Assembly (NCBI GenBank): GCA_037043455.1
Contig: JAWPHD010010232.1
Location: 1-64,000, forward strand
Direction of reading: 5' to 3'
Length of the DNA stretch: 64,000 nucleotides
Source of the DNA: Cyrtodaria siliqua
Lineage: Eukaryota > Mollusca > Bivalvia > Adapedonta > Hiatellidae
Made by a program: the position numbers and the translations under genes. Of this stretch, positions 23,946 through 36,048 are shown piece by piece. The notes beneath the pieces are model-generated. The model was not told the DNA's origin, made no database searches, and worked only from the letters and a program-made list of their open reading frames with translations. Each line of letters starts with the position of its first letter. Position 1 is the first letter of the stretch.

Positions 23946-25354
23946 CCAAACTCGACAGATATATTAGGGCTCTGTGAAACTTTTCTTACTGCAAATACCG
24001 ATGATAATGATATATATCAACAACTTTACATTTGAAAGAAAAGACAGGAAAGGTTAACAGGGATGTGGTATCCTAGTATATATAGCTAATAAAGTTCCGT
24101 ATACACGTCGTTACGACCTTGAGCATGATGCTATTGAGTCTGTATGGCTAGAGATAAAGTATTTTAATCATACAGCTTTCCTACTAAATTTTGTTTATCG
24201 TGCACCTGATTCGAAAGTATCATGGATTAAAATATATGAAACTCAGCTTGACAAGTTGGATCATTTGAATTTAGAAGAATATTAGGAGATTTCAATATCA
24301 ACTATTTAACAGAAACGGATTCTGAAAAGTATAGTAATCAACGATGGGCCAATACTATCTTAAAATTTGGTCTTATTCAAAAGGTAAACACGCCTACCAG
24401 AATAAATAAAAACAGTTCTACAACTATCGACTATATTTATACTACAAGATCTGATCTAATATGTGAAATTAAAGTATAAGTGATCACTATCCTGTATGCT
24501 TTTCACGATCGACACATAATGTTAAGTCAGGGCGAGTTACCCATGAGACAATCAAATACAGATCTTTTAAGAAATTCGATGAACATATATTCTGTAATGA
24601 TTTAGCAAAATCATCATTCGAAATAGTTGAATATTGCGTTGATCCAAATGAGTCATTAAATGGATTCTACACAATATTAAACACTATTCTAGAAAAGCAA
24701 GCACCTATTTGAGAAAAGAGAATAAAACATGAAATCCAGCCTGGGTGGTTTACTGATGAGATTAAGAACGCTATTTATCAGAGAGATAAGCTCCATAAAG
24801 AAAAACAGTGGGACCAATATAAATTATTACGCAATAAAATTTCATCCATGATAAAGAAAAATAAGAAGAACTTTTATAACAACGCTGTTAAAGAAAATAA
24901 ATGCTCAAAGTATATGTGGAAAAACATTTCCAAAACGAGAAAAAAAAAGAATGGAGGTATTTCAATACCTGATAGGCTAATCAAAAATGATCATATCATT
25001 GAAGGACATTTAAATATTATTAATGCATTAAATGAGCATTTTATAAATATTTCAAACATTGTTAAAAAGACGAGTTTTGTAAAAGGAGATTTCTCTGAAT
25101 TACGGCAACATATTAAATATTAAACTGAAATATGCTTCATTTAGTATAAAACTCATATCACCTTTTGAAGTTAGAAAGTTGATTGATAAACTAGATAGTA
25201 ACAAATCAACAGGTATAGATGGTGTTGGTCCTAGAATTTTAAAATATTGTGGTGATTACATAACATCCTCCATAGCTTCAATCATAAATAACAGCATACA
25301 AACTGGAGTGTTCCCTGATACTTTTAAGGAGGCATGTGTGCTTCCTATACACAA
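23946..25354 (+). pseudogene. LINE remnant: endonuclease and start of reverse transcriptase
   Basis: Apurinic-type endonuclease words are visible across frames: DILGLCETFLT at 23961, ESVWLEI near 24137, LLNFVYRAPDS near 24182, GDFNIN near 24286, TTIDYIYTTRSD near 24425 and SDHYPVCF near 24480. The linker follows, then RT block 1-2 (KSTGIDGVGPRILKYCGDYI, near 25203-25262) and the VFPDTFKEACVLPI block up to 25352. Several frameshifts and stops (near 23946+95, 24283 and 24712) show decay. The order EN-then-RT and the motif style fit the jockey/CR1 group of non-LTR elements. Confidence 0.8.
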
Positions 25355-25710
25355 CAAGAAATATCACTGTAAGGACAAATGCCCCGGAAGTGACCCGGAA
25401 GTGACCTTGTGCCAAGTTATTTAAAAATCCCTGCAGGGGTTGTGACGTTACGGTCCGGACACGAAACTGCATACCTGTTTTTGACCTATGAACTGCAAAT
25501 GCGACCTTGACCTTTGAGGTACGGACCTGAGTTTTGCGCGCGACACATCGTCTTGTTATGGTGATCACTTGCGCCAAGTTAATTAAAAATCCATGCAGGG
25601 GATTTGAAGGTACAGTCCAGACACGAACTTCAGACTGACGGACGGACGGACAGACTGACGGACGGATGGTGCGATTACTATATGCACCCCGAAACCTTTT
25701 CGGCGCATAA
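25355..25710 (+). mobile_element. Family E element inserted in the LINE RT domain
   Basis: A 356-bp element opening CAAGAAATATCACTGTAAGG. It repeats CAAGTTA(A)TTAAAAATCC.TGCAGGGG, has a GACGGACGGACAGACTGACGG tract at 25637-25665, and ends with the hairpin CCGAAACCTTTTCGG and CGCATAA. Skipping it restores an uninterrupted RT frame across the VLPI...DPCNYCPIS block, which fixes the ends to within 2 bp (an AA shared by both flanks) and shows no longer target duplication. The layout is the same as A, B and C, with different sequence. Confidence 0.8.
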
Positions 25711-27015
25711 AAATAGAAATAAAGAGGACCCATGTAATTATTGTCCAATTTCAATCTAACCAACAATTTCAAAAATATTTGAGCGTCATATAGTCACTCA
25801 AATACTATAATTCTATTTCAAGACGTATAATGTTTTTCACGAGACCCATAATGTTTTTCACGAGACCCAGTCAAGTTTCAGACAATATCATTCATGTTGT
25901 ACTGCTCTGAAACGGTTAATAGAAGCATGGTTAAAGGAAATAGACTCAGGTAAATTAATAGGAGCTGTATTTCTTGATCTAAGAAAGGCATTCGATCTTG
26001 TTGACCATAGAATATTGATAAACAAATTGAAACTTTACCATTTTTCAGAGAATACCATTAAATTATTTGATTCATATCTTTCGAATAGAAACAATTGATA
26101 AAGCTAAAAACTTTAAAATCCGAGATGCTTAAAGTTACTTCAGGTGTTCCTCAGGGATCAATAATAGGTCCATTGCTATTTCTATTGTACATTAATGACA
26201 TTGCATTCGCATCTACCTCTGGAAATACAGATATTTATACAGATGATACTAGTTCACGAATCTGATTTTATTATTTTGGATGTAACAAATAGACTTCAAG
26301 ATCGTTTGAATATTATAAATAAGTGGTGTATTTTGAATAATATATCATTACATCCAGTGAAAACTAAATGCATGGTCTTAGGAACAAATCACAAGCTCAA
26401 ACATGTGGATATATTGAAATTAACTGTTGAAAGTTTTTATATAGAAAATGTCGCAGTTCAAAAGGTCCTGGGAGTTTATGTTGAAAGAACTTTGTCTTGG
26501 AATGTACAAATAGTCAAAATGTGTTCCAAACTCAATTCTAAAATTGTCTTATTGAAACTTACTATTTAACATATGATATGAAAATTATGTTTTATAATGC
26601 CTACATCATGTCTACATTTGATTATTGCTGTAATGTGTGGGGTAAAAGCAAAAAAATAGAAGATAAAATACATAAAATTCAGAAAAGAGCAGCTAGAATA
26701 ATATTAAACAAACCTTTTCGAACTAATTCTAAGGATATGTTCATTGAACTTCAGTGGCTTTCTTTTCATAACAGCTGTCATTATCATACTGGTGTGTTGA
26801 TATATAAATCAATAAACAACCTAGCTCCCAATTACATATCACAACTTTTGACATTCTCATGTAATAATAGGTATAATCTAAGATCAGCTACACGAAATGA
26901 TCTTGTTACACAAAAACTGCAAACTAAATACATGAAAGACACATTTAGCAACTTTGGTCGATACAATTGGAACAATATACCGGTTGACATATGTTCTCTT
27001 CCTACTATCCAGTGA
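25711..27015 (+). pseudogene. LINE remnant: reverse transcriptase and C-terminal region
   Basis: RT blocks in order: DPCNYCPIS (25730), TQSGFRQYHSCCTALKRLI (25866-25922), GAVFLDLRKAFDLVDH (25962), [20 protein letters not shown] (26139-26198), and YTDDT at about 26236-26250 in place of the usual YADDT. Then come the thumb and C-terminal region, with DYCCNVWG and KIHKIQKRAARIILN in the frame 26578-27015. Stops and frameshifts lie near 25758, 26097, 26265 and 26569, so it is dead. The style matches the jockey/CR1 group; the clade is not resolved by eye. Confidence 0.85.
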
Positions 27016-27218
27016 TTTAAATATAATTATAAAAAATGTTTGTAGCAAAATGCACATTGATATGAATAATATTAAAGCAATTTTTTTTATTTTTTTTTGT
27101 GTTGCTTGGATATATATGTACATTATGTAAGACTACTACGATTTCTTCTATATTCAAATATAATTGAGTGTTTGTTGAAGATTGAATGTTAACTTTTATT
27201 GTCAGTGTATTTGTTAAA
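27016..27218 (+). other. LINE 3' flank
   Basis: AT-rich sequence after the last RT-associated frame. It may include the LINE 3' end, but no poly-A or microsatellite tail is clear. Confidence 0.35.
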
Positions 27219-28420
27219 CAAGAGGTCAATGACCTTGAAGCTCTACTGATTGATTTTGTGGCGGTCATCTTGAATTTCCGGCCGACCTGAAATTTTGCTA
27301 GGATCAATTAGACATCAAGAGCAACATTCCTGTGAAGTTTCATGAAAATCCGTCAAGTAGTTTCAGAGGAGTAGTCGCTACAAGATTTCATTATATAACT
27401 CTATGTAAACAAAGATGGCCGCTGACAGCCATGTTTAACATCGAATCAAAATGTTTTTTGACAAGGACCAACAACATGTCATGCTGATCATTTTACAAAA
27501 AGTCCCATATCAATATCACTTATAGTTTTTAAGACGTAGTCGCTACAAACTTGTATTTTGAAAATCTATTTTTAGCCTTGGGGCCATCTTGAATTTCTGG
27601 CCGATCTGAAATTTTGCTAGGATCAATTAGACATTAAGAGCAACATTCCTGTAAAGTTTTATGAAAATCTGTCAAGTAGTTTCAAAGGAGTAGTCGCTAC
27701 AAGTTTTTACTATATAACTGTATGTAAACAAAGATGGCCTCTGGCAGCCATGTTTAACGTTGAATCAAAACGATTTTTGACAAGGACCAACACCATGTCA
27801 TGCTGATCATTTTAGAAAAAGTCCCATATCAATATCACTTATAGTTTTCAAGAAGTAGTCGCTACAAACTTTTATTTTGAAAATTTATTTTTAGCCGTGG
27901 CGGCCATCTTGAATTTCCGGCCGACCTGAAATTTTGCTAGGATCAATTAGACATCAAGAGCAACATTCCTGTGAAGTTTCATGAAAATCCGTCAAGTAGT
28001 TTCAGAGGAGTAGTTGCTACAAGTTTTCATTATATAACTCTATGTAAACAAAGATGGCCGCTGGCAGCCATGTTTAACGTCGAATCAAAGCGATTTTCGA
28101 CAAGGACCAACATCATGTCATGCTGATCATTTTAGAAAAAGTCCCATATCAATATCACTTATAGTTTTCATGAAGAAGTCGCTACAAACTTGTTTTTTAA
28201 AAACCTATTTTTAGATCTGGCGGCCATCTTGGATTTCACATCAACATGAATTTTTCCTAGGATCAACTAGACTTCATGGGCAACATTTCTGTAAAGTTTC
28301 ATGAAAATCCATTCAGTAGTTTCAGAGGAGAAGTCGCTACAAAAAAAAGTTTACGGACAGACGGACCCCGGACGCCGCACCACGGCATAAGCTCTGCTGA
28401 TCTCTGATCAGTAGAGCTAA
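27219..28420 (+). mobile_element. Family A element, full length
   Basis: Head CAAGAGGTCAATGACCTTG and CTCTACTGATTGAT. About three and a half ~320-bp units follow, then a shortened GGACAGACGGACC tract, the hairpin CTGATCTCTGATCAG and GTAGAG CTAA at 28420. The next base begins a family B head, with no spacer. Confidence 0.85.
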
Positions 28421-30251
28421 CAAAAGGCCCAAGAGGGTCTGTGGATGCTCTACTTGCTAAAGATAAAGTTTATGTATAAGGGGACATAAGTCTTTCAAAA
28501 TCATTTAACCGGAACATGGCGATGACATACGCAACTAGGCTTGGTACTGATCATCCCTGCCAAGTTTCGCTGAAATCCAGCCAGAGGTTCAGGAGAACTA
28601 GTCTGTACAAAGTTAGTGTATTAAAACCTTAAAGAGGTCATAACTCTGCCAAAATTCATTCAACCACAACACGGGAATGATAGGTGCAACTAGGCTTGGT
28701 ACTGATCATCCCCACCAAGATTCGTTGAAATCCGGAAAGGAGTTGAGAACAAAGTTTGTCTAATAAAACCTTTAAAGGGCCATAATTCTGCCAAAAATCA
28801 TTGAACCGGAATATGTCGATGACAACTTTGTTTGATATTGATCATCCTTGTCAAGTTTCGTTAAAATCAAGCCAGGGGTTCAGGAGAACTAGCCCGGAAA
28901 ATGTTTTGTGTATCAAAAACATTTAAAGGGCCATTACTCCGCCAAAAATCTGTAAACGGGAACGCGATGATGATATGCACAACTAGGCTTGGTGCTGATC
29001 ATCCCTGCAAAGTTTCATTGAAATCTGGCGAGGGGTTCAGGATAACTTGTCCAGACAAAGTTTGTGTACTGAAACCTTTAAAGGGCCATAACTCTGCCAA
29101 AAAAATCATTCAACCGGAACACGGCGATGATTTGCATGACTAGACCAGGAACTGATCATCCCTAAAAAGTTTTGTTTAAATCCGGCCAGGGATTCAAGAG
29201 AACTAGTCAGGACAAAGTTTGTGTGTTAAAACCTTTAAAGGGCCATAACTCCGCCAAAATCACTCAACCGGAACACGGTGATGATATGAACAACTAGGCT
29301 TGGTACTGATCTTTGAACGGTTTCACTGAAATCCGGCCAAATGAAGGCCCTTTCGTCTTAATGCCAAAATATAGCATATTTCAGAAAATCAAGGGCTATA
29401 ACTCCAGTGTAAATGGTCCAATCTGGGTGGTCTTTGAACTTTTACGAGGTATCATTGATATTAACAATCTGGTAAAGTTTGGTAAAGATTGGATGAAAAA
29501 TGAAGGCCCTATCATCCTAACGAGGCAAAATATAGCATTTTTAACTAAATCAAGGGCAATAACTCCGCTGTTGCTGGTCCGATCTGGCTGTTTTTCAAAC
29601 TTGTCCGAGTTTTCATTGATATTAACAATCTGGTAAAGTTTGGTAAAGATTGGATGAAAAATGAAGGCCCTATCATCCTAACGAGGCAAAATATAGCATT
29701 TTTAACTAAATCAAGGACCATAACTCCGCTGTTGCTGGTCCGATCTGGCTGGTTTTCAAACTTGTCCGAGTTTTCATTGATATTAACAATCTGGTAAAGA
29801 TCGGATGAAAAATAAAGGCCCTATCGTCTTAACGAGGCAAAATATAGCATATTTAACTAAATAAAGGGCCATAACTCCGCTGTTCCTCGTCCCATCTGGC
29901 TGGTTTTCAAACTCGTCCAAGCTTTCATTGAGATTAACAATCTGGTAAGGTTTAGTAAAGATCAGATGAAAAATGAAGGCCCTCTTGTCTTAACGAGGCA
30001 AAATATATCATTTTTAACTAAATCAAGGGCCAGAACTCCGTTGTTACTGGTCCCATCTAGCTGGTTTTCAAACTTGTCCAAGCTTTCATTGATATTAACA
30101 ATCTGTTAAAGTTTGGTAAAGATCGGATGAAAAAGGAAGGCTCTATCTATCGTCTTAACGAGGTTAAAGTTAACGGGCAGATGGACAGACAATGGACGAC
30201 GGACAACACACCATCCAATAAGCTCTGCTGGCCCTTGGCCAGTAGAGCTAA
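28421..30251 (+). mobile_element. Family B element, full length, abutting family A
   Basis: Head CAAAAGGCCCAAGAGGGTC and TGCTCTACTTGC. Five or so ~157-bp units (AACTAGGCTTGGTACTGATC) are followed by five or so ~162-bp units (AAATCAAGGGC, TTTGGTAAAGAT). Then come GGGCAGATGGACAGAC, the hairpin CTGGCCCTTGGCCAG and TAGAGCTAA. Nested order and tail match 17916-20119. Confidence 0.85.
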
Positions 30252-31311
30252 TGAAATACAAACAGAATGCGAACGAAGCGCAAATGGAACGCAAACGGAA
30301 CGCATTTTTGGGGTACTTGAACGCAACTGGGTCTGTATCAAGCTCTAATGTAAGATATATACTGGTAAGAGATACGTTTAAGGGATTGTTAAGGCATATA
30401 GCCAAGCAATCCCTATTATTGGGAGTTCTGAAAAACTTGGAAATGGGTGAAAGAATTATCAAAGTCGGATGATATGACCATTTGAATGTTTTTTTAAAAT
30501 GGATATTTGAAGCTGCATAACTATGATGTCATAGTACAGAAAGAAAAATCACAGCTGCTGTAAGACAAATACGTATACTGACATCTATGACATCATACTT
30601 CTCAAAATGGTGGCTTCCATATCCATTTTGGACTTTCATGAAAATCCATCAAGTAGTTTCAGAAGAGTAGTCGTAACAAGTTTTTCATTTATGTTAACAA
30701 AGATGGTCACTGCCGGTCGTGTTTGACATCGAATTAAAATGACTTTTTTTAGAACCAAATACATGCCATGCCAGACATTTTGGTAAAGGTGACAAATCAA
30801 TACCGTTTTTTTAAAAGTAGTCACAACAAAATTGTACTTTGAAAATCTATTTTTAGCTTTGGTGGTCATCTTGAATTGCCAACTGAGGATAACCAGATAT
30901 GATGAGCAACATTCCTGTTAAGTTTCATAACAAGATGCATACATGTGATACTTTCAGGACCTCAATCTGGGAGTTTAGTGATTTTTTAGCGGGAGATTCA
31001 TGCAAAAATCTGGGAGTTTTTTTTGCGGGCTATTTTTAGCGCGCGAGCAGTATTTTTTACCCAAAATCCATAAATGAATACTAAAAACACACTTTTAAAC
31101 AAGTTTCTTCATTGATGTCAGGGGAGATAACAAGAATGAATAAAAACAATTTTCCGTGACGGATGGGGCAAAACACAATTCTGACCCCAAAAAAGGCAAA
31201 TTTTCACTTATATCATGAGTTAATATGATATTTCAGGTGATTAAAAAGAACAGCTGTATGATTGTATCACATGTCATTAGGGTGTTATCAGTGGTTATAC
31301 AAAGCAGGTAT
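30252..31311. other. Mostly unique DNA with a family A-like fragment
   Basis: 30600-30940 has eroded family A words (AAAATCCATCAAGTAGTTTC, AGAAGAGTAGTCG). An inverted pair ACTATGATGTCATAG / CTATGACATCAT lies at 30517-30531 and 30582-30596. The rest shows no gene. Overlapping short frames at 30106-30472 include family B tail and are not called. Confidence 0.5.
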
Positions 31312-31509
31312 AGTGCACAATTACCGATTACTCTATACATAGGTTTTACCATGTATAACCCAATTAAAGTTGAAAACATGAAAAGCAATAATTATTGCCT
31401 CATTTCTATTAGTGCACAATTACCGATTACTCTATACATAGGTTTTACCATGTATAACCCAATTAAAGTTGAAAACATGAAAAGCAATAATTATTGCCTC
31501 ATTTCTATT
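31312..31509 (+). repeat. Perfect 99-bp tandem duplication
   Basis: 31312-31410 (starting AGTGCACAATTACCG) is repeated base for base at 31411-31509. The period, 99, is a multiple of three, so one frame stays open across both copies, but nothing else suggests coding. Exact identity implies a recent event or an assembly effect. Confidence 0.9.
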
Positions 31510-31973
31510 TCGTAATATGTAGGACAACATCTGGTATAAAACTTGTTAATTAATTGTTGAGATCTGAGCGCCAAAACAGTTCAAATTGGAGGGTTAATTT
31601 ACCCCACCCAACTACTTATTTAGTGTGTCTCATTTGTTGGATGTCCGTGGGGTCTTCGTGTTACCATTTTAAGGCCGGTAACTCATAAATTATATATAGT
31701 AGAATAAGACCAACAAGATGCGACACACTCAGCATTTGCAATAACTGCAGTTTTGGAGTGATAAAAGTTATATACTGAACAAAAGTAAAAGGTATCCATG
31801 TTATTGCTGCTATTTCATTAGGCCGGTAAGAGTGAGTGAGTATAAAAGCTTAAACAGAGTTTTAAAAAATGTTTGATTCGCAGACGATGCTACGTTTATT
31901 ATAGATGGGTCAAAAAAACACTTTCCTAATCGATAATTTTAGCGAAGAGTCTGGATTAAAATTAAACATAAAA

Positions 31974-32176
31974 CAAGAGGCCCAAGTTGGCCTTTAGACG
32001 CTCTACTGGTATGATGTGATTCAAAAACATAAACATGACAGAGGCCAACCCAAGAAACATGTTTCCTATATATACATGTAACTCTATGTAAACTTTGGGT
32101 TATCGTGGTGGCCATTTTGAATATTTGACAACGAAAAATACAAACTTGATAGAGGCCAACAACAGGAACATGTATA
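31974..32176 (+). mobile_element. Family B2 5' fragment
   Basis: CAAGAGGCCCAAGTTGGCC, CGCTCTACTGGTATGATG, then GATTCAAAAACATAAACATG as at 7204 and 46735. It is truncated after GGAACATGTATAT. The interval before it, 31510-31973, is AT-rich with no feature seen. Confidence 0.7.
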
Positions 32177-32339
32177 TTAGACCGTGAGCCATACACTTTT
32201 TTGTTACCATCTCAAGGGACAAATTTTTACCAGTACCATGTTATTGAGTACCTTGTAGAGAAACAAAAAATCCATGATAGCAGTGTGAACAGGGTAGATG
32301 ACTCCTGTTATTAGGGTTATCTCCCCCTTTTAAGCAAAA

Positions 32340-33113
32340 CTCTTTTTCTTTAAAAAAAAACGTTTTCGCTGAAACTAGAAGAGCTACAGGTCTAATATTT
32401 TGCATGTATTACACATTTAGGGTCCTCTACCAATTATTTATAAAATGGTGACCCCAGGGTCAAATATAGCCCAGCCCCGTGGGTAAACATTTTTCATAGA
32501 GTTATATAGGATATCTTTAAAAAATAAATAATTTCTCTAAAACTGTAAGAGCTAGAGGTCCCATATTATGCATGAAGCATAAGCTTATGGTCCACTAGCA
32601 AGTTTGTTAAAATGTTGACCCTGGGGTCATATCTGGCTCCGCCTCAGGGGTCATATATTTACATAGAGTCATATAGAAACATCTTTGAAATCTCTTCTCT
32701 AAAAAAACAAGAGCCAGAGGTCTACTATTTTGCATATTGTATAAGCTTATGGTTCTCTATCAATTTTGTTCAAATCGTGACTGTGTCCAACTATGTAGCT
32801 TAAGATTATTGTCCTGTACCAAATAATTTAAATGGCGTCCCTTGAATCAAGCCTGGAATCAAATTAGGTCCTGTCCCGGGAGTCACACTATAACATTGAA
32901 TTATATAGGAAAACATATTCAAACAGCTTCTCTGATACTTCAAAAGCTAAATAATAGTTTGCATGTACCATAAGCTTATGATCTGTTCAAATGGGCGACA
33001 ATGGGGTCAAATATGGCCACTACGGGGTCACAGTTTTACAGATTTATACAAAGAAATTGTTGTTGTTTCTTAAAACATGAGAGCACTTTGAGACAAGGCG
33101 AGTGTGTCTCTTG
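32340..33113 (-). mobile_element. Degenerate family C element, 3'-truncated
   Basis: Minus-strand head near 33113 (CAAGAGACACACTCGCC). The body is about four worn ~165-bp monomers (GGTCCTCTACC, ATGGTGACCCCAGGGTC, AAACTGTAAGAGCTAGAGG). It is more diverged than the 1-3150 array. Confidence 0.65.
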
Positions 33114-33374
33114 TTTATGGCTTAAAGTTGTACACTTTTCATAAAAACACTTCAAAAGTTTTAAGCGAACTGAAATATATAGAGAATGTGACTTTTGATA
33201 AGGTATTCTATTATGAAGACTTAACCAGGTTTACAAATCGCATATTGAATAAATCCACGAACTAAAATCACAAAGTAGACCACTGCATTTTCAGCTAATT
33301 GCAAAAGAACAGGAAGAAAAAGAAAAGGCATTTTACGGTTTAACTGTTGATTTTTAGGTGTTTGTTTTACAATT

Positions 33375-33465
33375 TTAAAATAACCGGCCAAATTACGACA
33401 AAATTACACTACAAAATCAGTTTATCAAAACTCTATCCAGGTGTTCAGCTCATATAATAATGCAT
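33375..33465 (-). repeat. Dispersed ~90-bp repeat G (copy 2)
   Basis: Reverse complement of 13799-13885; the matching core is AACTCTATCCAGGTGTTCAG. See that entry. Confidence 0.5.
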
Positions 33466-34095
33466 ATGTGTCGCTTAAAAGTATATGTTTATGCATGGGT
33501 TCTTATAATACCCGTGATTGAATAAGTGTAAATGAATTATCCAAATTTTTTTTTTTGTCTGGCTGGTTAAGGCTTTTTATATTGTATCTATAGAGTTTTG
33601 ATTCTCAAACTATGTAAGTTATGTATATACCTCGTGGTCAGTAGGTTTAGAAACGATGTACATATGTGGTAAAATGTGGCTGTTGTTGGCGGGATAGCTA
33701 CTTTAACTGCAGCAGCACCTGTATGTCGGATATAGCTTTTAGAGTAAACATCAGTAAACTAAATGATCACTAAATGTAATCTATCTCGATGCATTGGGTA
33801 CCGATTCTTATCAGGAAGCGTTTACTTTTTTTATCTTATATGTATGTTATATTGTCACATTAAGTTATATTATTTAAATGAGATAATATGTACTGAGTAT
33901 TCTTAATTGTCCTTTTTTATCCCAAGGCATTAATTGCCAAGTTTATCAAAACAGCAATGAGCTGGGCATATATAAGGCTTGCAGGCATATTGCAACTCGA
34001 CATACATGAACTTGATGCTAACTTGCTAGATAAGAGAGACCGTTGTGAACCCATCTTCTTGGATATAACCTTAATGACGGATTAACATTTTAGTT
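33466..34095. other. Unique AT-rich DNA
   Basis: Nothing recognisable seen. Confidence 0.4.
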
Positions 34096-34330
34096 GTATG
34101 TATTTTAATGCAGTCATCCTGCTTGAGCGCATACAGCCTGTTGAAGCAATGGAGAGCACGGGGGACTTTAAATTCAGAGGACCCTGGTTCAAGCCTCACC
34201 GGAGCCAGTGAATTTTGTCAGTGTGTTCTTGGGCAAGACACTTTAACCCTCGTCCATCGGATGGGGACGAAAACCAGGCGATCCTGTGCATCGCTTTTTT
34301 TTCTCCCATCATATTAAAGAGACATAGGTG
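34096..34330 (+). mobile_element. tRNA-derived SINE
   Basis: A degenerate tRNA-like head with an A-box-like AAGCAATGGAGAGCACG and a B-box-like CCTGGTTCAAGCCTCACC. It is followed by the conserved-core-like TTCTTGGGCAAGACACTTTA seen in several metazoan SINE families. A 3' region leads towards an (AC)n tract at 34381-34402. The spacing of the two boxes suits an RNA polymerase III promoter. The exact SINE superfamily is not assigned. Confidence 0.65.
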
Positions 34331-34699
34331 TCTATTCGTCAGTAGGGCAGGTTCCTAAATGCCTATATCCCCACCCCACCGACACACACACACACACACA
34401 CACTCCCTCTCTCTCTTCATTGGCAATACACCTTCTTTTTTAGGTAATAATCATTCCATTTGCATGCGCATGCGTAAAAGTCGGGGTTATGCCTACTATC
34501 CTAGGTTAATTCCATACTCTAAATCAAGTACGGAGAGGTCTTACATAGGCATTGCCTGCATGCACAGTTGTCCAATCCCATTCAGTACTTGAATAAAATA
34601 TTGTTTAAATTAAGTACGGAGAACATCACAACCTATATTTAGATACATATCTTAAGCAGGTGATATTGTAACAACTGCATCAATACTAACAAATAGTTG

Positions 34700-35010
34700 C
34701 CATGGTAAGTAGTTAGTACAGTGATCTGGGTATCAGCCTAAAGATATTTCTTCGTCGACGCCGTGTGGTTCCCGGGCAAGAATTTGACCATTGCATATCC
34801 AGGCAGAGTGATCGTGGCTCCAGCGAAAAATGGAGTGTTTACTAGAGAATTTGCAGCAACTCTGCAGTTCTGCAGGTAAGAAGGTTTTAGGCACATTCTG
34901 CATATTTTTATCTAGATGTTAATGAAGAGAGAGCCGGATCTAATGTTCATTCCTGTTGGCGCCATATAACATGTTTGTGTTGGTGCGCCGTAAAACACCA
35001 ATTCAAATCA
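34700..35010 (-). repeat. Dispersed repeat F (copy 2)
   Basis: Reverse orientation of 14641-15005. Shared words include GCGCCATATAAC, TTGGTGCGCC, GTGGCTCCAGC and AATTTGCAGCAACTCTGCAG. Roughly 75% identity by eye. Confidence 0.6.
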
Positions 35011-36048
35011 ATTCATCTTTGTCGATTCTTTTTCCAGTAACACAAAAATGGTTCGTGCAAATGCATATACTACTATTTTTACATTTCATATGCAGAATTC
35101 TTCATTGTGTTGTATATCATGTGTATGGGTGGGGTAAATCAGGTGTAAAAATCCTTAACATATGAATAACTTATTAAAAAGTATTAAAATTGACAACTTT
35201 TAAGATTTTACGTTGCAATATGCAATGTTTAATTCATGTATTTATGTGTAATACATAATCCAAATGCGTAATCATAATAAGTATTGCCACGACGCATACC
35301 CATAAAATAGACTTTTGTTAAAACAAAACACGTTAAACCGCACATTTCCTTTATCTAGAATCCTTTGGACTGTGTGTCGTCTGTGCAATATATGTATATA
35401 TCATAACATATTAATACTGTTTATGTTGCAGTTACCTTGAGGAAGGCTTATACTTCTAGTATGGCATGTGTCTCAACTTATCAGGCTTACTGAACACATA
35501 TGAGCAATGCCATGAACATTACTTAGTACTTAATTTCATCAATCTATCATAACAATCCCTTATTCATATTATAATATTATTTAAATCATGTAGAAAGGTT
35601 GTAAATTACCGATTCTTACAAGTTTACACATATAATGTAAACAATATTGACTAAACCAAATGCATAAAAATGTGTTAATAGTGGGTGGGGTAAATAGACT
35701 TCTAATTTGAAGCAAAATAGAGATATTAAACTGAATTCAGTGCTAAAAAAGAGCTTATTTACGCTTTATGTAACTTAATGAATTGTAAACTTAAGTGCAT
35801 CTTTAAAAAGTACATCAATAATTATTCACACAAGCATGACATTCAAAAATGAACATCAAAATCTTATATGAAAGCTCTACAATGATAACCTATTAATGTT
35901 CGATTTTTTTTATATAAGCTACCTGTTCCAGATTGCTATCATGGAAAAATGTAATCTATATACATTGCTCTTTTCAAAAAGTGATGGTAGAATTTGTCCC
36001 TTGAGTTGGTAACAATATCGAAAATTTTGGGTCCTGGCTCAAGGCCTA
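35011..36048. other. Unique AT-rich DNA
   Basis: No gene or repeat recognised over about 1 kb. Confidence 0.45.

Noticed and set aside
30106..30472. Four overlapping small frames around the family B tail
   Set aside because: They overlap on both strands and include the element's tail and microsatellite; no domain.
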